Below the pieces are notes generated by a model. It was not told the origin of the DNA. It worked only from the letters and a program-made list of their open reading frames with translations, and searched no databases. DNA of 64,000 nucleotides. It comes from UBA8337 sp038143435 (lineage in GTDB: Bacteria > Pseudomonadota > Alphaproteobacteria > RS24). Positions within the stretch are counted from its first letter, which is position 1. Every line of letters begins with the position of its first letter. The stretch spans positions 1 through 64,000 of the forward strand of contig JAYQLX010000006.1 of assembly GCA_038143435.1 (NCBI GenBank), in the 5' to 3' direction. Position numbers and translations under genes: made by a program. Below, piece after piece: positions 28,527 to 37,925 of this stretch.

Positions 28527-29393
28527 CTACCAGACCCAAAGTGCGGCAGATGACGCACCGCCGCGCCAAACAACAATGATAAGCGCGACAATCAACACCC
28601 CAATGAGGCCATCGACGCGGTCAAGCAGACCGCCATGTCCGGGGATAATTGCACCGGAATCTTTCACATCAAAGCGGCGCTTAATGGCGGACTCGAATAA
28701 ATCTGCCGCTTGCGCGCAAATCGCCAAAAGCGGCGCGATTATCATAACTGCCGAAAATTCCATGTCACCAAATCCGAAACCGACAACCGTCAGGAAAGAC
28801 AAACCGGCAGCAAGCGCCGCGCCGACCATGCCGCCAAATAGACCGGCCCATGTTTTTTTAGGTGAAATAATCGGTGCCAATTTCGGCCCACCAATCAGCT
28901 TGCCCGAGAACATGGCAAAAATATCGACCGCCCAAACCGAGAGCAGAATATAGCCGATAACAAAAATGCCGAGTGGGTCGAGGCGCAAAAACTGCGCTGC
29001 AACCAATGGCAAAGCGACATAATAAAGCCCTCCGACAATCGGTGCCAAACGCCGCCCGCCGAAAGCCAGGCAATAAGCGGCATAAGCCAGCGAGACGACA
29101 ATGAGCATGGAAATGGCATCTATCGGATTGACCAGCAAGCCGAAACCCAAAATCAACACGACCATAATGCCGAGCGCCATGCCTTCTTGCGGCGGTGCGG
29201 AGAGCAAATTGCCCCATTCGCGCGCCATCAAAAAGCCGGTAATGGCGAGCAGTAAAGTGAAAGACCAACCACCGAAAATCACCGGCGCGATGACAAAGGG
29301 CAATAAAATCAGTGCCGAGCGCACGCGCTGCAGCAAGCCTTCAAATTTTGCTTGTGTCTCTGCCATATCGTCCGCCCGCTTATCAGTCGGCAT
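28527..29393 (-). CDS. cdsA: Phosphatidate cytidylyltransferase
   Basis: Makes CDP-diacylglycerol, precursor of the membrane phospholipids. Multi-span membrane protein of 288 residues from ATG 29393, or 279 from ATG 29366; neither has a strong ribosome site, and the first would overlap uppS by 11 bases. The family signature runs from SAIKRRFDVKDSG to PGHGGLLDRVDGL near the C-terminus. The frame is intact. TAG stop, two bases before dxr. Confidence 0.94.
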   Translation of the reverse strand: MPTDKRADDMAETQAKFEGLLQRVRSALILLPFVIAPVIFGGWSFTLLLAITGFLMAREWGNLLSAPPQEGMALGIMVVLILGFGLLVNPIDAISMLIVVSLAYAAYCLAFGGRRLAPIVGGLYYVALPLVAAQFLRLDPLGIFVIGYILLSVWAVDIFAMFSGKLIGGPKLAPIISPKKTWAGLFGGMVGAALAAGLSFLTVVGFGFGDMEFSAVMIIAPLLAICAQAADLFESAIKRRFDVKDSGAIIPGHGGLLDRVDGLIGVLIVALIIVVWRGGASSAALWVW

Positions 29394-30120
29394 CGCCGGA
29401 TGCTGATATGAGGCCAAAACGCCGTTCACGTTCGGCATAATGAGCGATGGCCGCCTGCATATGCTCGCGGGTGAAATCGGGCCATAAAACATCGGTGAAA
29501 TAAAGCTCTGAGTAAGCGCCCTGCCAGAGCATGAAATTGCTGAGCCGCGATTCACCGCTGGTGCGGATAATCAAATCAGGGTTGGGCATGCCCGCGGTCA
29601 GCAATTCGGCACTCAACACGTCGCCGTTTATTGACTCAGGGTCAAGCGTGCCATTGGCGGCACGGCGCGCCAAACGCGCCGCCGCATCGGCAAGCTCTTC
29701 GCGCCCGCCATAATTAAAGGCAATTTGTAAATAGAGGTGACTATTATCGGCGGTCAGGCTTTCGGCGCGGTCAATCATTCGACATATTTTATCGGACAGG
29801 CCATCGCGCCGACCGATAACGCGCACGCGCACGCCTTCAGCATGCAAATCGGCCAAATCGCTTTCAATGTAACGCTCCAAAAGCGACATTAGAAAACTCA
29901 CCTCATTGCGCGGCCGGCCCCAGTTTTCCGTTGAAAAAGAAAACACGGTCAAATGGTGCACGCCCAAATCACTACAATCTTTGACAATGCGCCGCAGCGC
30001 TTCAACACCGGCGCGATGGCCTTCGCGGCGTTCTTGCCCGCGCGCCTGCGCCCAACGCCCATTGCCATCCATAATAATGGCTATGTGGGTGGGCAGCTTG
30101 CTGGTGTCTTCCGTGTCCAT
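29383..30120 (-). CDS. uppS: Isoprenyl (undecaprenyl) diphosphate synthase
   Basis: cis-Prenyltransferase that extends farnesyl diphosphate to undecaprenyl diphosphate, the lipid carrier for peptidoglycan and O-antigen. The 245-residue protein has the catalytic Asp18 in IIMDGNGRWAQARG, FSTENWGRP and the C-terminal RTSGESRLSNFMLWQ. Start overlaps the frr stop (TGATG), so it is translationally coupled. Intact frame. Confidence 0.96.
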   Translation of the reverse strand: MDTEDTSKLPTHIAIIMDGNGRWAQARGQERREGHRAGVEALRRIVKDCSDLGVHHLTVFSFSTENWGRPRNEVSFLMSLLERYIESDLADLHAEGVRVRVIGRRDGLSDKICRMIDRAESLTADNSHLYLQIAFNYGGREELADAAARLARRAANGTLDPESINGDVLSAELLTAGMPNPDLIIRTSGESRLSNFMLWQGAYSELYFTDVLWPDFTREHMQAAIAHYAERERRFGLISASGDAD

Positions 30121-30674
30121 CAGACTTGGCGAATTTCGCCCTCTTTTGTCTCAAGCGTTTCATCAATTTGCTTGATGAATTTATCGGTCAGATCCTGCAC
30201 CTCGTCAGAATAAAGCTTGGCATCATCTTGCGAAATGTCGCTGTCCTTTTCCGCTTTCTTAATCTGGTCCATGCCATCGCGGCGCACATTGCGCACAGCA
30301 ACACGTGCTTGCTCGGCATAGCCGCTTGCCACTTTAACAAGCTCCTCGCGGCGCTCCTCATTCAACTCAGGCAGCGGAATACGAATAAGCTGACCTTCGG
30401 TCATCGGGTTTAGCCCCAAATTGCTCTCGCGAATGGCTTTCTCCGTCGCCGCAACCTGGCCCTTATCCCACACTTGCACGGTGAGCAAACGCGGCTCCGG
30501 CACGGAGACTGTGCCGACTTGGCTTATCGGCATCATTTGCCCATAGGCATCAACCATAATCGGCTCCAGCAATCCGGCGCTGGCGCGTCCGGTGCGCAAA
30601 CCGGCCAAATCGGTTTTGAAAGACGCCAAAGCGCCATCCATGCGCCGTTCAATATCATCAATATCAATGCTCAT
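30120..30674 (-). CDS. frr: Ribosome recycling factor
   Basis: RRF splits the post-termination ribosome together with EF-G. The 184-residue protein has the three-helix bundle pattern (FKTDLAGLRTGRASAGLLEP; PLPELNEERREELVKVA; VRNVRRDGMDQIKKAEKD). Normal length, intact frame. It lies 18 bases downstream of pyrH in the rpsB-tsf-pyrH-frr-uppS order shared by most Proteobacteria. Confidence 0.97.
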   Translation of the reverse strand: MSIDIDDIERRMDGALASFKTDLAGLRTGRASAGLLEPIMVDAYGQMMPISQVGTVSVPEPRLLTVQVWDKGQVAATEKAIRESNLGLNPMTEGQLIRIPLPELNEERREELVKVASGYAEQARVAVRNVRRDGMDQIKKAEKDSDISQDDAKLYSDEVQDLTDKFIKQIDETLETKEGEIRQV

Positions 30675-30692
30675 ATCTGCCTCTAATTCAGA

Positions 30693-31412
30693 TTAGTCCT
30701 GAACAATGGTGCAAGCGCCATCGCCTTGCAAGACCTGAACGAAACCACCGGATTCTTGAATTGAGAAAACGACGATTGGAATGCCGTTTTCGCGCGACAG
30801 AGAAACCGCCGACGCATCCATTACCTTCAAGTCTTTAGACAACACTTCCATATAGCTCAGATTGTCATAACGCTCCGCATCTTTATCTTTTTTCGGGTCG
30901 GCGGAATAAACACCATCAACATTTGTGCCCTTCATCAGAGCATCGCAACTCATTTCGGCTGCGCGCAAGGCCGCCGCCGTATCGGTTGTGAAGAATGGGT
31001 TGCCGGTGCCGGCGGCGAAAATAACCACACGGCCTTTTTCCATATGCCGCGTGGCGCGGCGGCGAATATAAGGCTCGCAAACCGTACTCATCGGAATGGC
31101 CGACAAAACACGGGTCGGCACGCCCATGCGTTCCAACCCGTTCTGCATGGCAAGCGCGTTCATCACCGTGGCCAGCATGCCCATATAATCGGCGGAAGAG
31201 CGGTCCATGCCGTCAGCCGCACCGGCCAGTCCACGGAAAATATTGCCGCCGCCAATGACCATGCAAGCCTCAACGCCCAAAGCAATGGCTTGCTTGACCT
31301 CATCGGCAATGCGGTCAACCGTGGCAACATCAATGCCATATTGACCGTCGCCCATTAGGGCTTCTCCGGAGACTTTTAGAAGAACCCGTTTGAAACGCAT
31401 TTTTTCCGCCAT
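30693..31412 (-). CDS. pyrH: UMP kinase
   Basis: Phosphorylates UMP to UDP; a bacterial amino-acid-kinase-fold enzyme regulated by GTP and UTP. The 239-residue protein shows LLKVSGEALMG, VIGGGNIFRGLAG, FAAGTGNPFFTTDTAAALRA and the lid region NVDGVYSADPKKD. Intact frame. It lies 57 bases after tsf. Confidence 0.97.
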   Translation of the reverse strand: MAEKMRFKRVLLKVSGEALMGDGQYGIDVATVDRIADEVKQAIALGVEACMVIGGGNIFRGLAGAADGMDRSSADYMGMLATVMNALAMQNGLERMGVPTRVLSAIPMSTVCEPYIRRRATRHMEKGRVVIFAAGTGNPFFTTDTAAALRAAEMSCDALMKGTNVDGVYSADPKKDKDAERYDNLSYMEVLSKDLKVMDASAVSLSRENGIPIVVFSIQESGGFVQVLQGDGACTIVQD

Positions 31413-31469
31413 GCCACCCTCTCTTTTGATGAAGCAACTATGGCGCGATTCCGATTTGTTTCGCTACGA

Positions 31470-32401
31470 CTAGCTGCCGCTTACCGCTGCAGCGACTTCG
31501 GCTGCAAAATCGGCCTCTTCGCCCTTATCGACACCGGCGCCCAATTCAAAGCGCACAAAGCCTTTCAACGCTACCTCGCCACCGACATCACCGGCTGCAT
31601 TTTGCAGCAATTTCTCAATGCGGGTTTCGCCGTCAATCACAAAAGTCTGGCTGGTCAGCACAACTTCTTCATAGAATTTGCGCAAACGGCCTTCGACCAT
31701 TTTTTCGATGATTTCGTCAGGCTTGCCGCTTTCTTTTGCTTCGGCCACCAAAACGGCGCGCTCGCGCTCGGTTCTCGGCGGGGTCGAGGTCATCAATCGT
31801 TGCCGCCAGCGGATTGGTCGCCGCCACATGCATGGCAAGCTGACGTCCCAAGCGCTTCCAGCTTGGCCGTGTCGCCGGTTGACTCAAGCGCCACCAAAAC
31901 GCCGATTTTGCCAAGCCCATCGACAACTTGATTGTGAATATAGCTGGCTACAACGCCGTTTTCGACGCTGAGCTTTTCAGAGCGGCGTACCGTCATGTTT
32001 TCACCAATCGTGCCGACCATTTCAGTGACGTGCGCTTCAACCGATTTACCGGCACCCGGATAATCAGCCGCCAACAAGCCGTCATGATTGTCTGTGCCGA
32101 GGGCCACCGTTGCAATATCACCGACCATTGATTGGAAGGTTTCATTGCGCGCAACAAAGTCTGTTTCGGAATTGACTTCGACCACCGCGCCTGCCGTGCC
32201 TTCAGAAGACACGCCGACGAGACCGTCAGCCGCGACACGACCGGCTTTTTTGGCCGCTTTGGCCAAGCCTTTTGTGCGCAGCCAATCAACCGCAGCAGCC
32301 ATATCGCCATCGCATTCTTGCAAGGCGGCTTTGCAATCCATCATGCCCGCGCCTGAAGTTTCGCGCAGTTCTTTCACCATTGATGCCGTAATTTCACTCA
32401 T
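31470..32401 (-). CDS. tsf: Elongation factor Ts (frame-disrupted)
   Basis: EF-Ts exchanges GDP for GTP on EF-Tu. The N-terminal UBA-like part (TASMVKELRETSGAGMMDCK) and the core TDFVARN are intact. Two frame breaks near 31850 and 31785 fall in the middle (HVAATNPLAATIDDLDP lies between them), then the code resumes with ERERAVLVAEAKESGKPDEI and FELGAGVDKGEEADFAAEV. About 310 residues, normal length. Directly follows rpsB. Confidence 0.94.
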
Positions 32402-32430
32402 GGGAGATCTCCAATTAAATGCGCCGCAAC

Positions 32431-33384
32431 TTAGCTATCGACTTTTTCGTCTTCAGCAGCTTCCTCAGCCACTTCTTCGGCAGGTGCTTCCTCAGCAGCA
32501 GGCTCTTCTGCCACTTCTTCAGCCGGAGCTTCCTCAGCAGCAGGCTCTTCTGCCACTTCTTCGGCCGGAGCTTCTTCAACGGCTTCCTCAGCAGCAGGCT
32601 CTTCTACCTCTTCTTCAGCAGGCGCTTCTTCAAGCGCCGGTTCAGCCGCCGGCTCTTCCGCCGCGCCCAAATCAATACCTGCTGATGAGCTGCTTTCTTC
32701 AATACCGGCAATCACCGCTTTGGAAACCAGTCCGCAATAGAGTTCAATGGCGCGCGCCGCGTCATCATTGCCTGGTATCGGATAATCAATGCTGTCGGGG
32801 TCGCAATTACTGTCGACGATAGCAACCACCGGAATGCCGAGCGTTTTTGCTTCGGCAATGGCAATCGCCTCTTTATTGGTATCTACAACGAACATCAGTT
32901 CAGGCACGCCGCCCATTTCTTTAATGCCGCCCAACGCAAGCTCAAGCTTGTCGCGCTCGCGTGTCAGATTAAGAATTTCTTTTTTGGTCAGGCCGCCGGC
33001 ACCATCGCCACCCAGCATTTCTTCCAACTCGCGCAGACGTTTGATGGAATTGGAAATGGTCTGCCAATTGGTCAGCGTGCCGCCGAGCCAGCGTGAATTC
33101 ATAAAATATTGTGCGCATTGACCGGCATGGCGGGCAATCGGCTCGCTGGCTTGGCGTTTCGTGCCGACAAAAAGAATACGTCCGCCAGAGGCGACGACAT
33201 CTTTAACGGCAACCAGTGCCTGATGCAGCATCGGCACGGTTTTCGACAAGTCCATAATATGAATACCGTTGCGATCGCCGAAAATAAACGGCGCCATTTT
33301 AGGGTTCCAACGGTGGGTTTGGTGGCCAAAATGCACCCCTGCTTCCAGCAGTTGACGCATATTGTAATCGGGCAGTGCAGCCAT
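32431..33384 (-). CDS. rpsB: Ribosomal protein S2 with long acidic repeat tail
   Basis: S2 of the small ribosomal subunit, needed for docking S1. Residues 1-235 are standard S2 (LLEAGVHFGHQTHRWNPKM; GTKRQASEPI; PVVAIVDSNCDPDSIDYPIPGNDD). About 80 further residues form a Glu/Ala/Pro tail built from a 14-residue unit, EEVAEEPAAEEAPA, encoded by a 42-base tandem repeat. S2 is usually 240-260 residues; this one has 317. The start at 33384 has AAGGAAGG upstream; the frame extends to 33429 without support. Confidence 0.96.
   Translation of the reverse strand: MAALPDYNMRQLLEAGVHFGHQTHRWNPKMAPFIFGDRNGIHIMDLSKTVPMLHQALVAVKDVVASGGRILFVGTKRQASEPIARHAGQCAQYFMNSRWLGGTLTNWQTISNSIKRLRELEEMLGGDGAGGLTKKEILNLTRERDKLELALGGIKEMGGVPELMFVVDTNKEAIAIAEAKTLGIPVVAIVDSNCDPDSIDYPIPGNDDAARAIELYCGLVSKAVIAGIEESSSSAGIDLGAAEEPAAEPALEEAPAEEEVEEPAAEEAVEEAPAEEVAEEPAAEEAPAEEVAEEPAAEEAPAEEVAEEAAEDEKVDS
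32458..32640 (-). repeat. 42-base tandem repeat in the rpsB tail
   Basis: Two near-identical 42-base copies at 32486-32527 and 32528-32569 differ at one base. They are flanked by degenerate partial copies over about 180 bases. All copies stay in frame with rpsB and encode Glu/Ala/Pro-rich units. Copy number could vary by slippage without breaking the frame. Confidence 0.85.
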
Positions 33385-33428
33385 TGCGTTGCCTTCCTTT
33401 CTCTCGTTAATCCGCCGCAGGGTTATCA

Positions 33429-33523
33429 TCGAACCTCATGTTCGACACGAAAGTCGCCCGGCAATTGGGCAGTCCCCGCGTGAGTAATGCGCGTGGTATA
33501 GGCAATTCAGGCCCGCGCCGCAA
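33429..33523 (-). promoter_or_regulatory. rpsB promoter and structured leader
   Basis: TTGCGG (33518-33523, inside the dnaE end) and TATACC (33495-33500) are 17 bases apart, giving a start near 33488 and a leader of about 104 bases. The leader has a GCCC/GGGC stem (33456-33470) and a perfect TCGAAC-N5-GTTCGA hairpin (33429-33445). S2 operons often feed back on their leader RNA; whether this one does is inference. Confidence 0.5.
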
Positions 33524-36500
33524 GCAAAATAATGGCTGATTTTTTGCTAAACTTCTTCGACGTGAAGAACCCCGGCACCGCCTTAATGGCACCGGCAATA
33601 CGCGGGTTGATGGCATATTTATTGGGCAAGCGCATTTCCACTTCGCGCTCGGGCGTCATTATGACCAATGACACCTCACCGCCCCTTTTATGTTTGGGCT
33701 GCTCGACATCTTCAAGCCGCGTGCGCAAACCGGCGCAAGCCTCGGGCTTTTCGACAAATATCCGCAAACCCGCTTCAGTATTGGCGACGACATCATCGAC
33801 CGGTCGCAGGCTCTGCACCAAGAGGCGCAAATCGCCCTCTTCGCGGTTAATGGTTACCGAAGCGACAACCAGCGCACCGACTTGCAAAATTTCGCGCGAG
33901 CCGTTCAGCACTTCCGAAAAGGCCGTCATTTCAAACTGGCCGGTTGCATCTGACAGGGTGATGAAGGCAAACGGATTGCCCTTTTTCGATTTGCGCTCAT
34001 CGACCTTAATCACCGCACCGGCGACCATAACCTCTTTCTCGACGCGACTTTCCAAATCCTCAAACGAGGCAACACGCGCCCTTTGCAGCAGCGACTTATA
34101 ATCATCAAGCGGATGGCCCGACAGGAAAAAGCCAATAGCGTTAAATTCATGCGACAGCCGGTCCATTGTTGACCAGGGGACGAGCGGCGGCGGCAAGGTT
34201 GTGCTTTCGCTCACATCTGCCTCGCCAAACAGGTTTTCTTGCTGGGTTTCTTTTTCGGCTTGGGTGATGCTGGCTTCACCGAGCAATATTTCAATACCGC
34301 CCATCAGCTTGGCGCGGTCAGGCTCCAAACTGTCCAACGCACCGGCGGCAATCAAATGCTCCAGCAATCTTTTATTGAGACCAATGCCTGCCGTGCGTCT
34401 TGCAAAATCAAACACATCGGTGAACGGCCCATTGGCTTTGCGCTCATCGACCAGAGATTGCATGGCCTGACTGCCCACATTGCGAATGGCAGAGAGCGCG
34501 TAAAACACCTCATCGCCATCAATCGCAAACCATGCCTCTGAGCGGTTTACATCCGGAATACGCACCGCAATATCGCGCTTGGCCGCATCCTGCTTGAAGA
34601 TATTGAGTTTCTCTGTGCGCTCAAAATCCAGCGACATGGACGCGGCATAGAAAGCAACGGGATGATTGGCCTTCAACCAAGCCGTTTGATAGGCAATCAG
34701 CGCATAAGCAGCGGCATGGCTTTTGTTGAAACCATAACCGGCAAAGCTGTCCACTTGGTCGAAAATTTCGGCCGCTTTGTTTTTCGGCACGCCGTTTTCC
34801 ACCGCGCCATCGACAAAGCGGGCTTTTTGCGCCGCCATTTCTTCCTTAATCTTTTTACCCATAGCGCGGCGCAGCAAATCGGCTTCGCCCAGCGAATAGC
34901 TCGACAGGGTTTGCGCAATTTGCATCACCTGTTCCTGATAAATCATCACGCCATAGGTTTCCTGCAAAATCGGCTGCAGCGTGTCATAGAGATAATCGAG
35001 TTCTTCCTCGCCTTTTTTGCGGGCAATATAGAGCGGAATATTTTCCATCGGGCCGGGGCGATAAAGCGCCACCAAAGCGATAATGTCTTCAAATTTATCG
35101 GGTTTCATTTTGCGCAGCACGTCGCGCATACCGGCGCTTTCCAGCTGAAACACGCCGACCGTATCGCCGCGGCCCATCAACTCATAGGTCGCCTTATCAT
35201 CGAGCGGCAGACCATTGATATCGACGTTAACGCCGGTCTCGGCCAATAACTCGACCGCTTTTTCCAGACACGGTCAGGGTTTTCAAGCCAAGAAAGTCAA
35301 ACTTCACCAATCCGGCTTTTTCAACCCATTTCATATTGAATTGCGTCACCGGCATGTCCGATTTCGGGTCGCGATAAAGCGGCACAAGCTGCTGCAAGGG
35401 CCGGTCACCAATCACCACACCGGCGGCATGGGTTGATGCGTGGCGATAAAGCCCTTCCAGTTTGAGGCTGATTTCAATCAGTTCAGCCACTTGTGGGTCG
35501 CTGTCGCGCTCGGCTTGCAAGCGCGGCTCACCGTCAATGGCTTCAGCCAAAGTCACCGGATTGGCCGGATTGTTCGGCACCATTTTGCACAAGCGGTCAA
35601 CTTGCCCATAGGGCATTTGCAAGACGCGCCCGACATCGCGCAGCACGGCGCGCGCTTGCAGTTTTCCGAAAGTGATGATTTGCGCGACCTGATCGCGGCC
35701 ATATTTCTGCTGCACATAGGCAATCACCTCATCGCGCCGCGACTGGCAGAAATCAATATCAAAATCCGGCATGGAAACCCGCTCAGGGTTCAAAAACCGC
35801 TCAAACAGCAAATTGAAACGCAAAGGATCGAGATCGGTAATGGTCAGAGCCCATGCAACAACCGAACCGGCACCCGACCCACGCCCCGGCCCGACCGCGA
35901 TATTATTGCTCTTCGCCCATTTGATGAAATCGGCAACTATCAAGAAATAGCCGGGAAAGCCCATATCGGCGATGACTTTCAGCTCAAATGCGAGGCGGTC
36001 GCGATAGGCTTGCTCATCAGCCGCGGCTTCCACTTGCTGCAAGCGCGCGGTCAGTCCGTCTTGCGCTTGCCGCGACAACTCCGCCAATTCATCATCTTTT
36101 GAGAAAGCAGGCAAAATCGGTGCATGTTCGGTCGGTCGAAAAGCGCAGCGTCGCGCGATTTCAACCGTGTTTTCCAGTGCCTCCGGCAAATCTGCGAACA
36201 GCGCACACATTTCTTCGGCTGACTTCAAACGGTGTTCAGGGGTTAAGCGGCGGCGGTCATCTTCATTGAGATAACGACCGGCAGCGATGCAAATCCGCGC
36301 GTCAGGCGCGCGATAGTCATCTGCTGAGGCAAAATAAGCCTGATTGGTGGCCACCAAAGGCAGGTCCATTGCATAGGCAAACTCAACCAATTGCCCTTCA
36401 ATTTCATCTTCAGAAGCGTCGCCATAACGTTGAAGTTCAATATAAAGATTATCTATAAAGCTATTGTTTAATATAGATATTTTATTTTTTGCTTTGTCCA

Positions 36501-36969
36501 TTCGGCCGCCTTCCAAGAGCCGGTTTATCAACCCGTCAGGGCCGCCCGTCAGACAAATCAAACCGTCGGCGGAGGCTGCAATATCGTCGAAAGCCACCCC
36601 CGGACCTTGCTTGCCCTCACTATCGAGATGCGCCGCGCTGATGAGTGCCATCAGATTGGTGTAACCGGTTTCGTTTTTGACAAGAAACACCAAATCGCCT
36701 TGTATTTCGCCATCGCGAATGTTGAGGGTCGCGCCAATAATCGGCTGCACGCCCAAACCGGCGGCGGTTTCGGCAAATTCCAACGCACCAAACAGATTAT
36801 TGCGGTCGGTCACGGCCAATGCCGGCATAGAAGAGGCCAACGCCGTCTGGGTTAGGGTTTTGACCGGCAAAGCCCCTTCCAGCAAAGAATACGCGCTATG
36901 CGTGCGCAGATGGACGAATTTAGGCCGCATCAAACGGATCTCAGATGTTGTTGTTTCTGCTACTGACAT
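33507..36969 (-). CDS. dnaE: DNA polymerase III alpha subunit (one frame break)
   Basis: Catalytic subunit of the replicative polymerase. It opens with the PHP domain (FVHLRTHSAYSLLEGALPVK) and continues with the polymerase core (VGPGRGSGAGSVVAWAL; MPDFDIDFCQ; FAGYGFNKSHAAAYA). The OB-fold region is near the C-terminus (IKVDERKSKKGNPFAFITL). About 1150 residues, normal length. One frame break near 35265; the protein continues as EKAVELLAETG. The start at 36969 is the most likely; 36990 is also open. It may be read from the SOS-type promoter at 37191-37219. Confidence 0.95.
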
Positions 36970-37067
36970 GCCACACGCCACGGGAATCACTAAAGAACTT
37001 CAGTTTAGCGCAGCAGCATCGACTGTCAGCCGAACAGGGCTATTTTGAGGGGGATAACCCCAATCAA

Positions 37068-37169
37068 TTATCCGGCGAGAGCTTGGCCGATTGAGCCCCA
37101 CATGATGATGGCGGTGCCCATGCCGAGCAAAGTGCAGATAGCGGCAATATCTTCAAGAATGTTTTTCAT
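37068..37169 (-). CDS. 33-residue single-span membrane protein under an SOS-type promoter
   Basis: An unannotated small gene between lolD and dnaE. ATG 37167-37169 to TAA 37068-37070 gives 33 residues: MKNILED, then an uncharged stretch from Ile8 to Gly33 that fits one membrane span. It holds Cys12, Trp24 and small residues at 16, 18, 20, 25 and 28 that could allow helix packing. AGGAG stands eight bases before the ATG. The promoter upstream has TTGACA and a perfect LexA box. I do not recognise the family. By size, topology and control it resembles SOS-induced small membrane proteins (SidA of Caulobacter, TisB of E. coli), but that is analogy. A 4-pair GGGG/CCCC hairpin follows the stop. Confidence 0.7.
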   Translation of the reverse strand: MKNILEDIAAICTLLGMGTAIIMWGSIGQALAG

Positions 37170-37177
37170 GGTCTTAT

Positions 37178-37182
37178 CTCCT
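37178..37182 (-). promoter_or_regulatory. Ribosome binding site of the 33-residue gene
   Basis: AGGAG on the minus strand, eight bases before the ATG. It is one of the better sites in the window and supports translation of a gene too short for standard gene calling. Confidence 0.7.
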
Positions 37183-37190
37183 AAGGCGAT

Positions 37191-37219
37191 AATATGTTCT
37201 TGTTTTGTTCTTTTGTCAA
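37191..37219 (-). promoter_or_regulatory. Consensus promoter with embedded perfect LexA box
   Basis: On the minus strand TTGACA (37214-37219) is followed after 17 bases by CATATT (37191-37196); TATTAT two bases on is an alternative -10. Between them, 37196-37210 reads GTTC-N7-GTTC on the plus strand, equal to GAAC-N7-GAAC on the minus. This is the full alphaproteobacterial LexA operator. A repressor here would cover the promoter core. The predicted start near 37184 leaves a leader of about 15 bases before the 33-residue gene; dnaE begins 98 bases after that gene. Confidence 0.75.
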
Positions 37220-37253
37220 CAGGAATTAAAACCTTATAAAAACAATGCGTTAT

Positions 37254-37923
37254 TCAATCAGAATGGATGATACCATCGCGCAAACGCACAATGCGGTCGG
37301 CGCGTGCGGCCAAGTCCAGATCATGCGTTGCCAGCAAAACGGCAGCATTTTGTGTCTTGGCTTCCTCAAGCAGTAAATCAGCAACCTTCTCTCCTGATGC
37401 GCCGTCGAGACTGCCCGTCGGCTCATCAGCCAGAACAAGACTGGGTTGATTGGCCAGTGCCCGCGCAATGGCAACACGCTGTTGCTCACCGCCCGATAAT
37501 TGCGACGGCAAATGGGTGGCGCGGTCAGCCAATCCTAGACGTTCCATCGCTTCAAGCGCCGATTGCAATGATTTATTGCGCCCTTGCCCCGCCAAACGCC
37601 CGGCCAGCGCAATGTTTTCTTGCGCCGTGAATTCGGGAAGCAAATTGTGAAATTGATAAACAAAACCGATATGCTGCAACCGTTCTTCGGTGCGGCGGCT
37701 GTCATTATCCGTATCGACCGGCGTGCCGCGCAAGGAAATCACCCCGGCATCGGGCTTTTCCAACAACCCGACAATATGCAGCAGGCTGGATTTGCCGGAA
37801 CCGGACGGGCCAACCAGTGCGACAACCTCGCCGGCCGCCAAGAGAAAGGCTGGCGCCGCGCAGCACGTGCAAATCGCGTGCGCCTTGCGTGAAAACACGC
37901 TGAATATTCTCAATCGACGACAT
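37254..37923 (-). CDS. lolD: Lipoprotein-releasing ABC transporter ATPase LolD (one frame break)
   Basis: ATPase of the Lol system that extracts lipoproteins from the inner membrane toward the outer membrane. Walker A GPSGSGKSS, signature LSGGEQQRVAIARA, Walker B LVLADEPTGSLD and the switch His in ATHDLDLA are all present. About 223 residues. The frame breaks near 37847, just before Walker A, and the N-terminus MSSIENIQRVFTQGARDL is in the other frame. It follows lolC by two bases. Confidence 0.93.
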
Positions 37924-37925
37924 GC

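Noticed and set aside
32458..32640. CRISPR-like repeat array
   Set aside because: The copies are directly joined without spacers and encode the rpsB tail in frame. No cas genes occur in the window.
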